Source: Acidobacteriota bacterium
GTDB taxonomy: Bacteria > Actinomycetota > Acidimicrobiia > Acidimicrobiales > SHLQ01
Direction: 5' to 3'
DNA: 6,365 nucleotides
Assembly: GCA_022562835.1 (NCBI GenBank)
Contig: JADFOM010000151.1
Span: 1 to 6,365 of the forward strand
Numbering within the stretch: position 1 is the first letter of the stretch; each line of letters starts with the position of its first letter. Under the pieces are notes generated by a model. The model did no database searches. It was not told the origin of the DNA and saw nothing but the letters and a program-made list of their open reading frames with translations. The position numbers and the translations under genes were made by a program. Positions 1 to 6,163 of this stretch are shown here, piece after piece.

Positions 1-695
1 ATCAGCTGGGTGCGCGCAAACCTGACTCGGCACGACTCACGGCGGTGTTCGACTCCCAGACGACGGCGACATTCATTGGGCTCGTGGCCTCGATGTTGTG
101 CGCGGACCGTGTGCAGACAGGGCGGAGTCCGTTCGCTGATCGACTCACTGAGACCATTGCATCGAATTGTTTCAACCTCGTCGATGATCCGACCGATGCA
201 CGTTCGCTCGGGGCTGATCATTTCGATGGTGAGGGACTAGCGAGCCGTCCACTGCCGTTGATGGTCGATGGAGAACTGGTGTCGTTCGCATACGACGGAT
301 ACACCGCGCGCAAAGGCGACACAGTATCGACTGCGTCGGCGGTGCGAGGGGTGCGCTCACTTCCATCACCCGGTGTGCGGGCTCTTCAGCTCGGGATCGG
401 CGATCGCGACCTCGAGGAAGTGATCGGCGACGTTGTCCTTGGTGTCCACGTGCGATCATTGACCGGTGTCCACTCCGGGGTGAACTCGATCAGTGGCGAC
501 TTCTCCGTCGGGATGGAAGGCAACATGATTCGCGACGGCGCGATCGCCGAACCGATTCGCGAGGCGACCCTCGGCGGCACGATACAACGAATGCTCTCAT
601 CTGTCGCTGAGGTCGCAACCGATCGGGAATGGCTGGCGTCCGGCGTCGGTTCGGCAACGATGGCGATCGATGATGTCGCACTGAGCGGGAACTGA
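1..695 (+). CDS. pmbA: PmbA/TldE-family protein, C-terminal part (5' end outside window)
   Basis: The reading frame is open from the first complete codon (position 3), upstream of any ATG, so the gene begins before the window; about 230 residues are visible. The sequence follows the C-terminal domain of the TldD/PmbA family: a GRSPFADRL segment, LVDDPTD, a FDGEGLASR block, a YTARKGDT stretch, and the SGVHSGVNSISGDFSVG signature followed by GNMIRDGAIAEPIRE. The family works as a TldD/TldE(PmbA) pair in which TldD carries the HExxxH metal site. The pair cleaves unfolded or modified peptides, for example in microcin B17 maturation and CcdA turnover in E. coli. The early LVDDPTD block and late SGVHSGVN block favour the PmbA/TldE branch over TldD, but the diagnostic N-terminal region is missing. 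uppP starts 6 bases after the stop, suggesting co-transcription. A tldD partner would be expected just upstream, outside the window. Confidence 0.9.
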   Translation, partial: QLGARKPDSARLTAVFDSQTTATFIGLVASMLCADRVQTGRSPFADRLTETIASNCFNLVDDPTDARSLGADHFDGEGLASRPLPLMVDGELVSFAYDGYTARKGDTVSTASAVRGVRSLPSPGVRALQLGIGDRDLEEVIGDVVLGVHVRSLTGVHSGVNSISGDFSVGMEGNMIRDGAIAEPIREATLGGTIQRMLSSVAEVATDREWLASGVGSATMAIDDVALSGN

Positions 696-701
696 CAGGC
701 G

Positions 702-1508
702 ATGGAGATCATCCGTGCGATCGTGCTCGGCGTGGTGCAGGGTGTCTCGGAGTTTCTGCCGATCTCATCGAGCGGCCATCTCGAGTTGACCAGGTGGCTC
801 TTCGAGTGGAACGACCTCGACCCGAATCTCGAGACCGCGTTCGATGTTGCGGTCCACCTCGGCACCCTGACCGGCGTCATCGCTTATCTGTGGGCAGACG
901 TGAAACGGCTGGTGGTTGCGGGTGTCAAGGCGATCCGACCCCAGGGCCGAAGCCCCGATGGCAGGCTCGCTTGGTTGTTGGTGTTGTCGAGTGTGCCCGC
1001 AGCGATCAGCGGTGTATTGCTAGGCGACGCCCTGTCCAACGATCGGATTTGGCTCATCGCGATCATGTTGATCGTTTTTGGTGTGGTGCTTTGGTGGGCC
1101 GACCGGCTGGGTGGCGAGCGCGGGGCCGACTCGTTCACCCTCGTCGACGCGCTGTTGATGGGTTTCGGTCAAGCGCTTGCTCTTCAGCCCGGTGTTTCGC
1201 GCTCGGGTGTGACGATGACCGTTGCGCGTTTTTGCAGGTTCACCCGCGAGGACTCGGCGCGTCTGGCCTTTCTCATGAGTCTGCCGATCATTGCGGGCGC
1301 CGGTTTCTACAGCCTTTTGGACACGACGATTCCGTCCGAGTTCTGGCCGCCATTTATTGTCGGTGGCATCGCTGCGGCCCTTACCGGTTACGCGGCGGTG
1401 TGGGGCACCATGACCATCGTACGACGAGTGGGTTTCATGCCGTTCGTGATTTATCGCGTGGGCCTCGGTGTCGCTGTGCTCATAACGCTCGGCACAGGCT
1501 GGCGGTAG
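702..1508 (+). CDS. uppP: Undecaprenyl-diphosphate phosphatase (UppP/BacA)
   Basis: This integral membrane enzyme removes a phosphate from undecaprenyl diphosphate, recycling the lipid carrier used for peptidoglycan and other envelope polymers; extra copies give bacitracin resistance. The 268-residue product has the family's usual length and both signatures. The first is QGVSEFLPISSSGH at residues 13-26, with Glu17 and His26 matching catalytic positions; Gln13 takes the place of the first Glu found in E. coli, a common variant. The second is PGVSRSGVT at 163-171 with the essential Arg167. Hydrophobic stretches lie near residues 3-20, 48-63, 90-107, 116-132, 150-160, 187-205, 217-240 and 247-263. 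The ATG at 702 gives the canonical N-terminus; the ribosome binding site is weak (AGG shortly before it). It follows pmbA by 6 bases and ends 3 bases from the stop of the convergent SAF-domain gene. Confidence 0.96.
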   Translation: MEIIRAIVLGVVQGVSEFLPISSSGHLELTRWLFEWNDLDPNLETAFDVAVHLGTLTGVIAYLWADVKRLVVAGVKAIRPQGRSPDGRLAWLLVLSSVPAAISGVLLGDALSNDRIWLIAIMLIVFGVVLWWADRLGGERGADSFTLVDALLMGFGQALALQPGVSRSGVTMTVARFCRFTREDSARLAFLMSLPIIAGAGFYSLLDTTIPSEFWPPFIVGGIAAALTGYAAVWGTMTIVRRVGFMPFVIYRVGLGVAVLITLGTGWR

Positions 1509-1511
1509 TGC

Positions 1512-1955
1512 TCAGCCGCCGGCAGCGCGCGGTACCACCATCACCGATCCGACAGAAAGCGCTTCGACGATATCGATGACATCGGCGGCGCGGACAACGA
1601 CGCTCGTCGCTTGAGCATCGATGCTGGTCACTCTGGCAGGTCCGATCAATCGGGATGCGGATGCGCCCATCACAGGGTTGATCCAGATCGCCACGTCGAC
1701 CAGATCGCCTGCCAGAACCGACGGTGGATTGAACGTGTGAGGAACCATCACGGTCCGCTCGTCATCGGCCAGCGGGGTCGCGACGAGCTGGGCCGGAGAC
1801 TGAACTGAGATTGATTCGTCGATCGTGCTGAGCGAGTGAACCTCCCATCCGACGAGGGCTGCAAATACGATCGCCGCAAGGGCGTAGAGCCATCGGTGCG
1901 CGGCCGCGAACTGGGCGACGCGCGCACGCGTGTTTCGGACGAGATTGGTAACCAT
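1512..1955 (-). CDS. Membrane-anchored SAF/CpaB-like domain protein
   Basis: I chose the ATG at 1955, which has GAGGAG four bases upstream; an in-frame ATG at 2036 would add 27 Arg/Pro-rich residues without a good ribosome site. The 147-residue product has a basic N-terminus (residues 1-21), one membrane segment (about 22-39, RWLYALAAIVFAALVGWEV), and then an extracytoplasmic domain. That domain has the flow of SAF/CpaB/RcpC proteins: a VMVPHTFNPPS turn, LAGDLVDVAIWINP (the usual pGd.VDV motif), a GPARVTSID strand, a hydrophobic strand ending in VVVRAADVID, and a closing GSVMVVPR. SAF domains occur in pilus-assembly (CpaB), flagellar P-ring (FlgA) and antifreeze-like proteins. No pilus genes are nearby, so the function is unknown. 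The gene lies downstream of the FmdB-like gene on the same strand across a 130-base gap and ends convergently with uppP. The domain call is by eye and moderately secure. Confidence 0.72.
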   Translation of the reverse strand: MVTNLVRNTRARVAQFAAAHRWLYALAAIVFAALVGWEVHSLSTIDESISVQSPAQLVATPLADDERTVMVPHTFNPPSVLAGDLVDVAIWINPVMGASASRLIGPARVTSIDAQATSVVVRAADVIDIVEALSVGSVMVVPRAAGG

Positions 1956-1959
1956 GGCA

Positions 1960-1965
1960 CTCCTC
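1960..1965 (-). promoter_or_regulatory. Ribosome binding site GAGGAG of the SAF-domain gene
   Basis: Read on the minus strand, GAGGAG ends four bases before the ATG at 1955. It is among the clearest Shine-Dalgarno sequences in the window, and it decides the start: the longer in-frame version beginning at 2036 has nothing comparable. Confidence 0.65.
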
Positions 1966-2085
1966 GGTGTCGACCACGAAAGGCCGACGACGCGCAAGCG
2001 GGTCAAAGGAGGGGAAGTGCGGATGGCGCGGGGCATGTCACCACATGGAAAGCGAGGGCACCCCGTCGACCTTGCGGCCTAGCAC

Positions 2086-2436
2086 CTACTTATCAGATGA
2101 GCTGGAGGAGGATCCAGTAGTGGTCGAAACCTTTGAGGTGTCCTTCTTGGTCTCGCTCTTCGTGCCGCTGTCGCTAGAAGAACTCTTCTCGCTCGACGAC
2201 CCCTCTTTGCTGGCCGAAGATTTCGCAGCTGAGACGGCGTCGGTCTTGTAGAAACCGGAACCCTTGAAGGCGATGCCTGGTGCCGCGAATACCTTGGCGA
2301 CCTCACCCTTGCCGGGTGAAACACAAGCCACTGGCCCGTTGGATTTGGGGCATCGAGTGAGCGTCTTGTCCCTGAAGGACTGTGTTAGCTCGAACTGTGC
2401 TTCGCAGGTCTTGCAGCGGTAATCATAAGTCGGCAT
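2086..2436 (-). CDS. FmdB-family zinc-ribbon protein with Ser/Lys-rich disordered tail (Ruc-like)
   Basis: The start is the ATG at 2436, giving the family's hallmark beginning MPTYDYRCKTC and 116 residues in all; GAGAG lies about six bases upstream. The N-terminal 65 residues match the FmdB/CxxC_CXXC_SSSS zinc ribbon: Cys8 and Cys11, a QSFRDKTLTRCP segment with Cys29, and the conserved KVFAAPGIAFKGSGFYKTD. The usual fourth ligand (CPxC) is absent: Ser32 stands there, and the next cysteine is Cys38, in a short insertion. From about residue 70 the chain is almost entirely Ser, Lys, Thr, Glu and Asp, as in M. tuberculosis Rv0991c (Ruc), described as a redox-regulated chaperone that keeps unfolded protein soluble and works with Hsp70. 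FmdB proteins were first called regulators of formamidase genes. A chaperone role here is inference from family and layout. It is the first gene of a minus-strand pair with the SAF-domain gene. Confidence 0.88.
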   Translation of the reverse strand: MPTYDYRCKTCEAQFELTQSFRDKTLTRCPKSNGPVACVSPGKGEVAKVFAAPGIAFKGSGFYKTDAVSAAKSSASKEGSSSEKSSSSDSGTKSETKKDTSKVSTTTGSSSSSSDK

Positions 2437-2551
2437 GGTTGCTCTCAGCAGCGGGGTCCAAGTGAGGGGCGGTCCATTGGCCACTCACACGATCGACGGT
2501 GGAGTGTACCGGCCGTGACCGTCACGCGGCATTGGACGCTTGTCAACCGGA

Positions 2552-3172
2552 ATGGGTCGCGCAGCACTAACGTCTTCGGAGATGCTCTGGATCCTGTGCG
2601 TTGTTGTTGCCTACCTCGTGGGCACGATCCCAAGTGCGCAGATCATTGCGCGGCGCGGTGGTCACGATCCGACGGCCGAAGGTTCGGGAAACCCCGGAGC
2701 GTCAAACGTGTTGCGGGTGGCTGGCGCGCGCGCTGGTGCCGTCGTGTTTCTCGTCGATATCGCAAAGGGTGCATTGCCGACCGCGCTCGGCCTTGCCGTT
2801 GGTGGACGGGGCCTGGCTGCGCTGTGCTGGGCGGCGGCCACGATTGGACACATTGCGCCGATCACACGGCGCTTCCGCGGAGGCAAGGGTGTCGCCACTG
2901 GCGGTGGTGGTGCTCTCGTGCTGTTTCCGGTCATTGGGCTCGCCTGCTTTGTCGTGTTCGCGGTGTCGGTGGGTGTGTTGAAGTTGCCGTCGGTCGGCTC
3001 GTTAGCGATGGTGGCGACATTGATGGTCGGTGTGGTTGTGGCAGGTCGCCCGGGCTGGGAGATAGCAGTGACGGTTACGCTGTGTGCGATCGTCACGCTT
3101 CGGCATCGCAATAACATTTCGAGGTTGGTCTCGCGATCAGAGAATCGTTTCGACAGCGGGGATGTTCGTTGA
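2552..3172 (+). CDS. plsY: Acyl-phosphate:glycerol-3-phosphate acyltransferase PlsY
   Basis: PlsY moves an acyl group from acyl-phosphate (made by PlsX) to sn-glycerol-3-phosphate, giving lysophosphatidate, the first committed step of bacterial phospholipid synthesis, in the cytoplasmic membrane. All three family motifs are visible, numbered from ATG 2552: GSGNPGASNVLR at about 44-55, GH (99-100) followed by FRGGKGVAT ending at 116, and a C-terminal RHRNNISRL near 184-192 with a SENRF tail. Hydrophobic segments lie near 11-31, 60-82, 86-104, 118-145 and 148-182. At 206 residues it is of usual length. The start is uncertain: TTG at 2540, ATG at 2552 and ATG at 2582 are in frame and none has a convincing ribosome site; 2582 would place the first membrane helix at the very N-terminus, as in many homologues. 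Its TGA overlaps the TTG start of moeA. The 5' region is shared with the divergent fmdB-like gene. Confidence 0.94.
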   Translation: MGRAALTSSEMLWILCVVVAYLVGTIPSAQIIARRGGHDPTAEGSGNPGASNVLRVAGARAGAVVFLVDIAKGALPTALGLAVGGRGLAALCWAAATIGHIAPITRRFRGGKGVATGGGGALVLFPVIGLACFVVFAVSVGVLKLPSVGSLAMVATLMVGVVVAGRPGWEIAVTVTLCAIVTLRHRNNISRLVSRSENRFDSGDVR

Positions 3173-4365
3173 TTGCACTGTCCGACGCCCAGGCCTATGT
3201 GCTCGACCGATGTGAGCGGCTAGCAGCGAGCGATGCGCGCGTCGCCTCCTCTCTGGGACTCGTGTTGGCGGCGCCGGTTCTTTCGGGCGAAGCGATCCCG
3301 TCGTTCGACAACACCGCGATGGATGGGTTTGCCGTCCGCTCCGCCGATACCGCTGGCGCTCCGGTGGACTTGACGATCGTGGGAACAATTCCGGCCGGAG
3401 TGGCAGCGGACTTCGCAGTCGGTTCGGGTCAAGCGGCGCGGATCATGACAGGTGCACCAATTCCTGATGGCGCAGATGCAGTGGTGATGGTCGAGCGCAC
3501 CGAGCTCATCGATGACGACACGGTGCGGGTCGAGATCGCAGTCGATGCGGCCAATCACGTGCGGCGCGCTGGTGACGACATCTCGCCGGGTGAATTGGTG
3601 TTCGCTGAGAACGAGGTAATTTCACCCGGTCACATTGGAGTGCTGGCAAGCCTGGGCTGTGAGTCGGTTTCGGCCTACCGACGCCCGACCGTCGCGGTGA
3701 TGTCAACCGGTGACGAGCTGCGCGAAGGCTCAGCAACGCTGGCGCCGGGTCAGATCCGGGATTCGAACCGCCCTACCTTGTTGGCGCTGCTTAAACGGAT
3801 GGGAATCAACGGCGTCGACCTAGGTTTGATCGCCGACACAGAGGAGGACATCGAGGCAGCGATGCATGACGGCGTGTCACGCTGCGACGCGATTATCTCG
3901 AGCGGTGGAGTCTCGATGGGCGACTACGACTACGTAAAGGTCGTACTCGACCGCATCGGAGATATGCGCTGGATGCAGGTAGCGATCAAACCTGCGAAGC
4001 CGCTCGCTTTCGGAACGGTCGGTGGTGTGCCGGTGTTCGGGTTGCCGGGTAACCCGGTGTCCTCGATGGTGTCTTTCGAACTGTTCGCCAAGCCTGCGCT
4101 GCACAAGATGATGGGTAATTTGCAGAGCGCTCCGGTGACCCAGCCCGCACGCGCTGTGTCGTCGCTGCGGCGTCACGCGGATGGCAAGATTCACTTCATG
4201 AGGGTCGTTGCGACCCTCGGCGACGACGGCGTTTTCGAGGTCGAATCGGCGGGTGGGCAGGGCTCGCATCAGCTCTTGGCGATGGCCCGGGCGAATGCGC
4301 TGGCGGTCGTTCCCGATGGTGAGGGGATCGCTGAGGGCGGCGTCGTCGACATCATCATGATCTGA
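3169..4365 (+). CDS. moeA: Molybdopterin molybdotransferase MoeA
   Basis: MoeA is the cytoplasmic insertase that replaces AMP on adenylylated molybdopterin with molybdate, the last general step to molybdenum cofactor. The 398-residue product is of normal length and has the family blocks in order: PSFDNTAMDGFAV (44-56), ARIMTGAPIPDGADAVV (90-106), RRAGDDI with Gly141 (132-141), STGDEL (179-184), GQIRDSN (194-200), SSGGVSMGDYD (244-254, with the acidic molybdate-site residues), KPAKPL (274-279) and GLPGNPVS (291-298). Domain IV follows to the C-terminus. Translation most likely starts at TTG 3169, which gives MIALSDAQAY and overlaps the plsY stop in the string TTGA; a GGGG run about eight bases upstream may help the ribosome. 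This arrangement suggests translational coupling. moaA follows after 52 bases. Confidence 0.96.
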   Translation: MIALSDAQAYVLDRCERLAASDARVASSLGLVLAAPVLSGEAIPSFDNTAMDGFAVRSADTAGAPVDLTIVGTIPAGVAADFAVGSGQAARIMTGAPIPDGADAVVMVERTELIDDDTVRVEIAVDAANHVRRAGDDISPGELVFAENEVISPGHIGVLASLGCESVSAYRRPTVAVMSTGDELREGSATLAPGQIRDSNRPTLLALLKRMGINGVDLGLIADTEEDIEAAMHDGVSRCDAIISSGGVSMGDYDYVKVVLDRIGDMRWMQVAIKPAKPLAFGTVGGVPVFGLPGNPVSSMVSFELFAKPALHKMMGNLQSAPVTQPARAVSSLRRHADGKIHFMRVVATLGDDGVFEVESAGGQGSHQLLAMARANALAVVPDGEGIAEGGVVDIIMI

Positions 4366-4389
4366 ATTCGCCGGCCGCCACCGACTAGT

Positions 4390-4417
4390 GGGGCTGGCCC
4401 CGATACCCTTGGCAGGT
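4390..4417 (+). promoter_or_regulatory. Possible internal promoter and palindrome before moaA
   Basis: TACCCT at 4404-4409 fits the actinobacterial -10 pattern TAnnnT and ends eight bases before the ATG at 4418. A transcript starting the usual six to nine bases downstream would therefore begin at or next to the start codon (leaderless or nearly so), which would explain why that ATG lacks a normal ribosome site. Just upstream, GGGGC-TG-GCCCC (4390-4401) is a perfect 12-base inverted repeat between the -10 box and where the -35 box would be, a position where a repressor could sit. I see no good -35 hexamer, so this is suggestive only. Confidence 0.35.
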
Positions 4418-5398
4418 ATGGATCAGTTGGTCGACTCCTTTGGTCGCAGGCACAGGGATCTGCGGATCTCGGTCACCGACAGATGTAATTTTCGTTGTAC
4501 CTACTGCATGCCCGAAGAGGGGATGACGTGGATGCCTCGATCGGAAATTCTTTCGTTCGAGGAGATCGATCGCATAGCGACTTTGATGGTCGAGCGTTTT
4601 GGGATCGATGCGATCCGTCTCACGGGTGGCGAACCAACGGTTCGAGCGCATCTGCCGGTATTGGTCGAGAAGCTCGCCCGGCTCGACACGGATTTGTCGC
4701 TGACTACAAATGCCTCCCGCTTGGTGTCGATGGCCGATGACCTCGTCGCGGCTGGATTGGCGCGAATCAATATCTCGATCGATTCGCTGCGCAGGGACCG
4801 CTTCGCAGAGTTGACCAAACGCGATGAACTCGACCAGGTGCTCGCCGGTATCGACGCGGCGATCGATGCTGGGCTGTCGCCGGTCAAACTCAACGCTGTA
4901 ATGATGCGAGGCATCAACGACGACGAACTGGTCGACTTCGCTCGTTTCGGCCGTGATCGTGGTGTGGTGGTGAGGTTCATCGAGTACATGCCACTCGACG
5001 CGCAGGGCGCTTGGAGCGATGCCTCGGTGGTGCGGTGTGATGAAATCGTCGAGCGCATCGGTGTGACATTTCCCCTCGAGCCGGTCGAGCGGACCTCGGC
5101 GCCGGCGACCCGGTTCCGTTACGTCGATGGTGGCGGTGAGATTGGGGTTGTTGCGAGTGTGTCCGAGGCGTTTTGTGGAACTTGTGACCGAGTTCGCATC
5201 ACCGCCGATGGCCAGTTCCGCAACTGTCTGTTTGCGGTCGAGGAGCTTGACCTGCGGGCTCTATTGAGGTCGGGAGCCAGCGATGATGAGCTGGCCGCGG
5301 CGATCTCTGGCAACGTTGATGAGAAGTTGGCCGGCCATCTGATCGGCAAGGTGAATTTCATTCGTCCCGCTCGATCCATGTCACAGATCGGTGGTTGA
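4418..5398 (+). CDS. moaA: GTP 3',8-cyclase MoaA (radical SAM)
   Basis: MoaA uses S-adenosylmethionine and two [4Fe-4S] clusters to convert GTP to 3',8-cyclo-7,8-dihydro-GTP, the first step of molybdenum-cofactor synthesis; MoaC completes the step. Numbered from ATG 4418 (326 residues, typical length): the radical-SAM motif C-x3-C-x2-C at Cys23, Cys27 and Cys30 within DRCNFRCTYCMPEEG; LTGGEPTVR just after; the C-terminal cluster ligands Cys253, Cys256 and Cys270 in FCGTCDRVRITADGQFRNC; and the functionally required C-terminal Gly-Gly (SQIGG). The frame is also open from GTG 4388, adding ten residues. I prefer 4418 because homologues begin close to the DxFGR..DLRIS segment and because of the -10 box just upstream. 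The end overlaps the GTG start of the moaC fragment by 8 bases, the usual moaA-moaC coupling. Confidence 0.95.
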   Translation: MDQLVDSFGRRHRDLRISVTDRCNFRCTYCMPEEGMTWMPRSEILSFEEIDRIATLMVERFGIDAIRLTGGEPTVRAHLPVLVEKLARLDTDLSLTTNASRLVSMADDLVAAGLARINISIDSLRRDRFAELTKRDELDQVLAGIDAAIDAGLSPVKLNAVMMRGINDDELVDFARFGRDRGVVVRFIEYMPLDAQGAWSDASVVRCDEIVERIGVTFPLEPVERTSAPATRFRYVDGGGEIGVVASVSEAFCGTCDRVRITADGQFRNCLFAVEELDLRALLRSGASDDELAAAISGNVDEKLAGHLIGKVNFIRPARSMSQIGG

Positions 5399-5675
5399 GG
5401 TGACCGAATCGTTCACTCATCTCGACGAACATGGTCGCGCTCGGATGGTCGATGTTGGCGCAAAGCCCGAAACAGAGCGTGTTGCCGTGGTGCGTGGGTC
5501 GGTTTCGATGTCGACCGAAACCGCTCGGGCGATCTCGGAGGGATTCTCGAAGAAGCCCTTCCCGAGCACTCTATTGGCAAGAGCGCTGACCTTGGCCTGC
5601 CGCCGCGGGCTGTATTCTTGGACCCGCATTGTTGACCTTCGTGCCCTTCCAGTTCAGCCGGGATTTCCCAAATGA
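5391..5675 (+). pseudogene. moaC: moaC, truncated: only the N-terminal ~50 residues are MoaC-like
   Basis: Cyclic pyranopterin monophosphate synthase MoaC acts after MoaA and is normally about 155-165 residues. From GTG 5391 (or GTG 5400) the product begins like MoaC: FTHLDEHGRARMVDVGAKPETER, then a VSMSTETARAISEG segment. After the glycine near 5541 the family match stops. The frame runs on through FSKKPFPSTLLARALTL to a TGA at 5673-5675 with no resemblance to MoaC. The missing parts include KGDVxxTARIAGI, the LIPLCHPL substrate-site block, the VEMEALTA block and the KSGG region with the catalytic lysine. I read the other two forward frames through this region and did not find them, so this is loss or replacement of sequence, not a simple frameshift. 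The residual protein would not be an active MoaC. Either a genomic rearrangement broke the gene, or the assembly joins two unrelated sequences here. Confidence 0.8.
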
Positions 5676-5817
5676 GTCCTCCCAAGCACCAGAATCGATG
5701 CCACAGTTGGGCATTGACCGCAAGGCACGCGATGCAATCTGGGTTGGCGACTTGGAATGGGCCGCTCGGTGCATCGTCTGAAGAGCGCGAGCTCAACTGG
5801 CGCTGCCAAGCTGTAAT

Positions 5818-5875
5818 CGCGTCCGGAATTTGGATGCCGCGCGTCACGGATATTGGATGTCGCGCGTCACGGATT
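5818..5875. repeat. Tandem repeat, 23-bp unit, two good copies and a decayed partial third
   Basis: Two adjacent 23-base units at 5830-5852 and 5853-5875 differ at only two positions (C5837 versus T5860, A5852 versus T5875). Each begins TTGGATG and contains GCGCGTCACGGAT. Directly before them, CGCGTCCGGAAT (5818-5829) looks like the second half of a further unit with one base deleted. Short tandem arrays of this kind occur at the ends of some insertion sequences (transposase binding sites, for example the IS21 family) and at replication or regulator-binding sites. No inverted partner copy is visible in the rest of the window, so the element type is not established. Confidence 0.85.
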
Positions 5876-6163
5876 TATAGGGGTGATGGTGGTTTTCGGA
5901 TGAGAGGTGAGCGGTTTTTGTGGTTGGATGGAGAGGGATTTGGTCGGAGGTTTCATGGCTTTTCGATTCGGGTATGTGGCCTGACCCCGAAGGTCTTCCG
6001 GCCTATGCCGTCACGTCCTCGAAGGGACGGCTGTCGACCAACTCCAGGCTCAATTTGGCGCGAGCACCGTGAGCAAGAGCAAATTCGAGCTCGCTTCTGA
6101 GCTTTATGTCTGATCCAATCCATCGTCCATATCGGTGGTCTGCACCGGTGTTTGATTCGGATC

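Noticed and set aside
1501..1520. GGCGG ... CCGCC inverted repeat across the convergent stops of uppP and the SAF-domain gene, considered as a bidirectional terminator.
   Set aside because: Only five paired bases with a ten-base loop and no T tract on either side.
794..1579. Long forward frame overlapping uppP in another phase (261 codons).
   Set aside because: It is an Arg/Cys/His-rich shadow of the high-GC uppP gene with no family features. UppP motifs lie in the other frame.
1512..2036. Longer version of the SAF-domain protein starting at 2036.
   Set aside because: The extra 27 residues are Arg/Pro-rich, precede a natural basic-plus-membrane N-terminus, and lack a ribosome site, unlike ATG 1955 with GAGGAG.
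2034..2047. CATGT-CACC-ACATG hairpin in the gap between the two minus-strand genes.
   Set aside because: The stem is five pairs with a four-base loop and no T run. It also overlaps the alternative upstream ATG, and is too short to distinguish from chance.
2481..2507. CACTC ... GAGTG inverted repeat between the FmdB-like gene and plsY, considered as a CIRCE (HrcA) operator because Ruc-type genes can belong to the HrcA regulon.
   Set aside because: The half-sites are only five bases and separated by 15, while CIRCE has nine-base arms (TTAGCACTC) and a nine-base spacer. The outer bases do not match.
2503..2546. Minus-strand TACACT (2508-2503) and TTGACA (2546-2541) as a promoter for the FmdB-like gene.
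   Set aside because: Each hexamer is good, but they are 32 bases apart, far from the usual 16-19, and neither has a partner at the right distance.
5413..5847. Minus-strand frames opposite the moaC fragment (144 and 70 codons), considered as part of an inserted gene.
   Set aside because: Their C-terminal halves are antisense to real moaC sequence, and the remaining parts show no recognisable motif.
5672..6100. Forward frame of 142 codons spanning the tandem repeat.
   Set aside because: It runs through the repeats and the C-poor tract, shows no domain or sensible composition, and its ATG has no ribosome site; probably open by chance.
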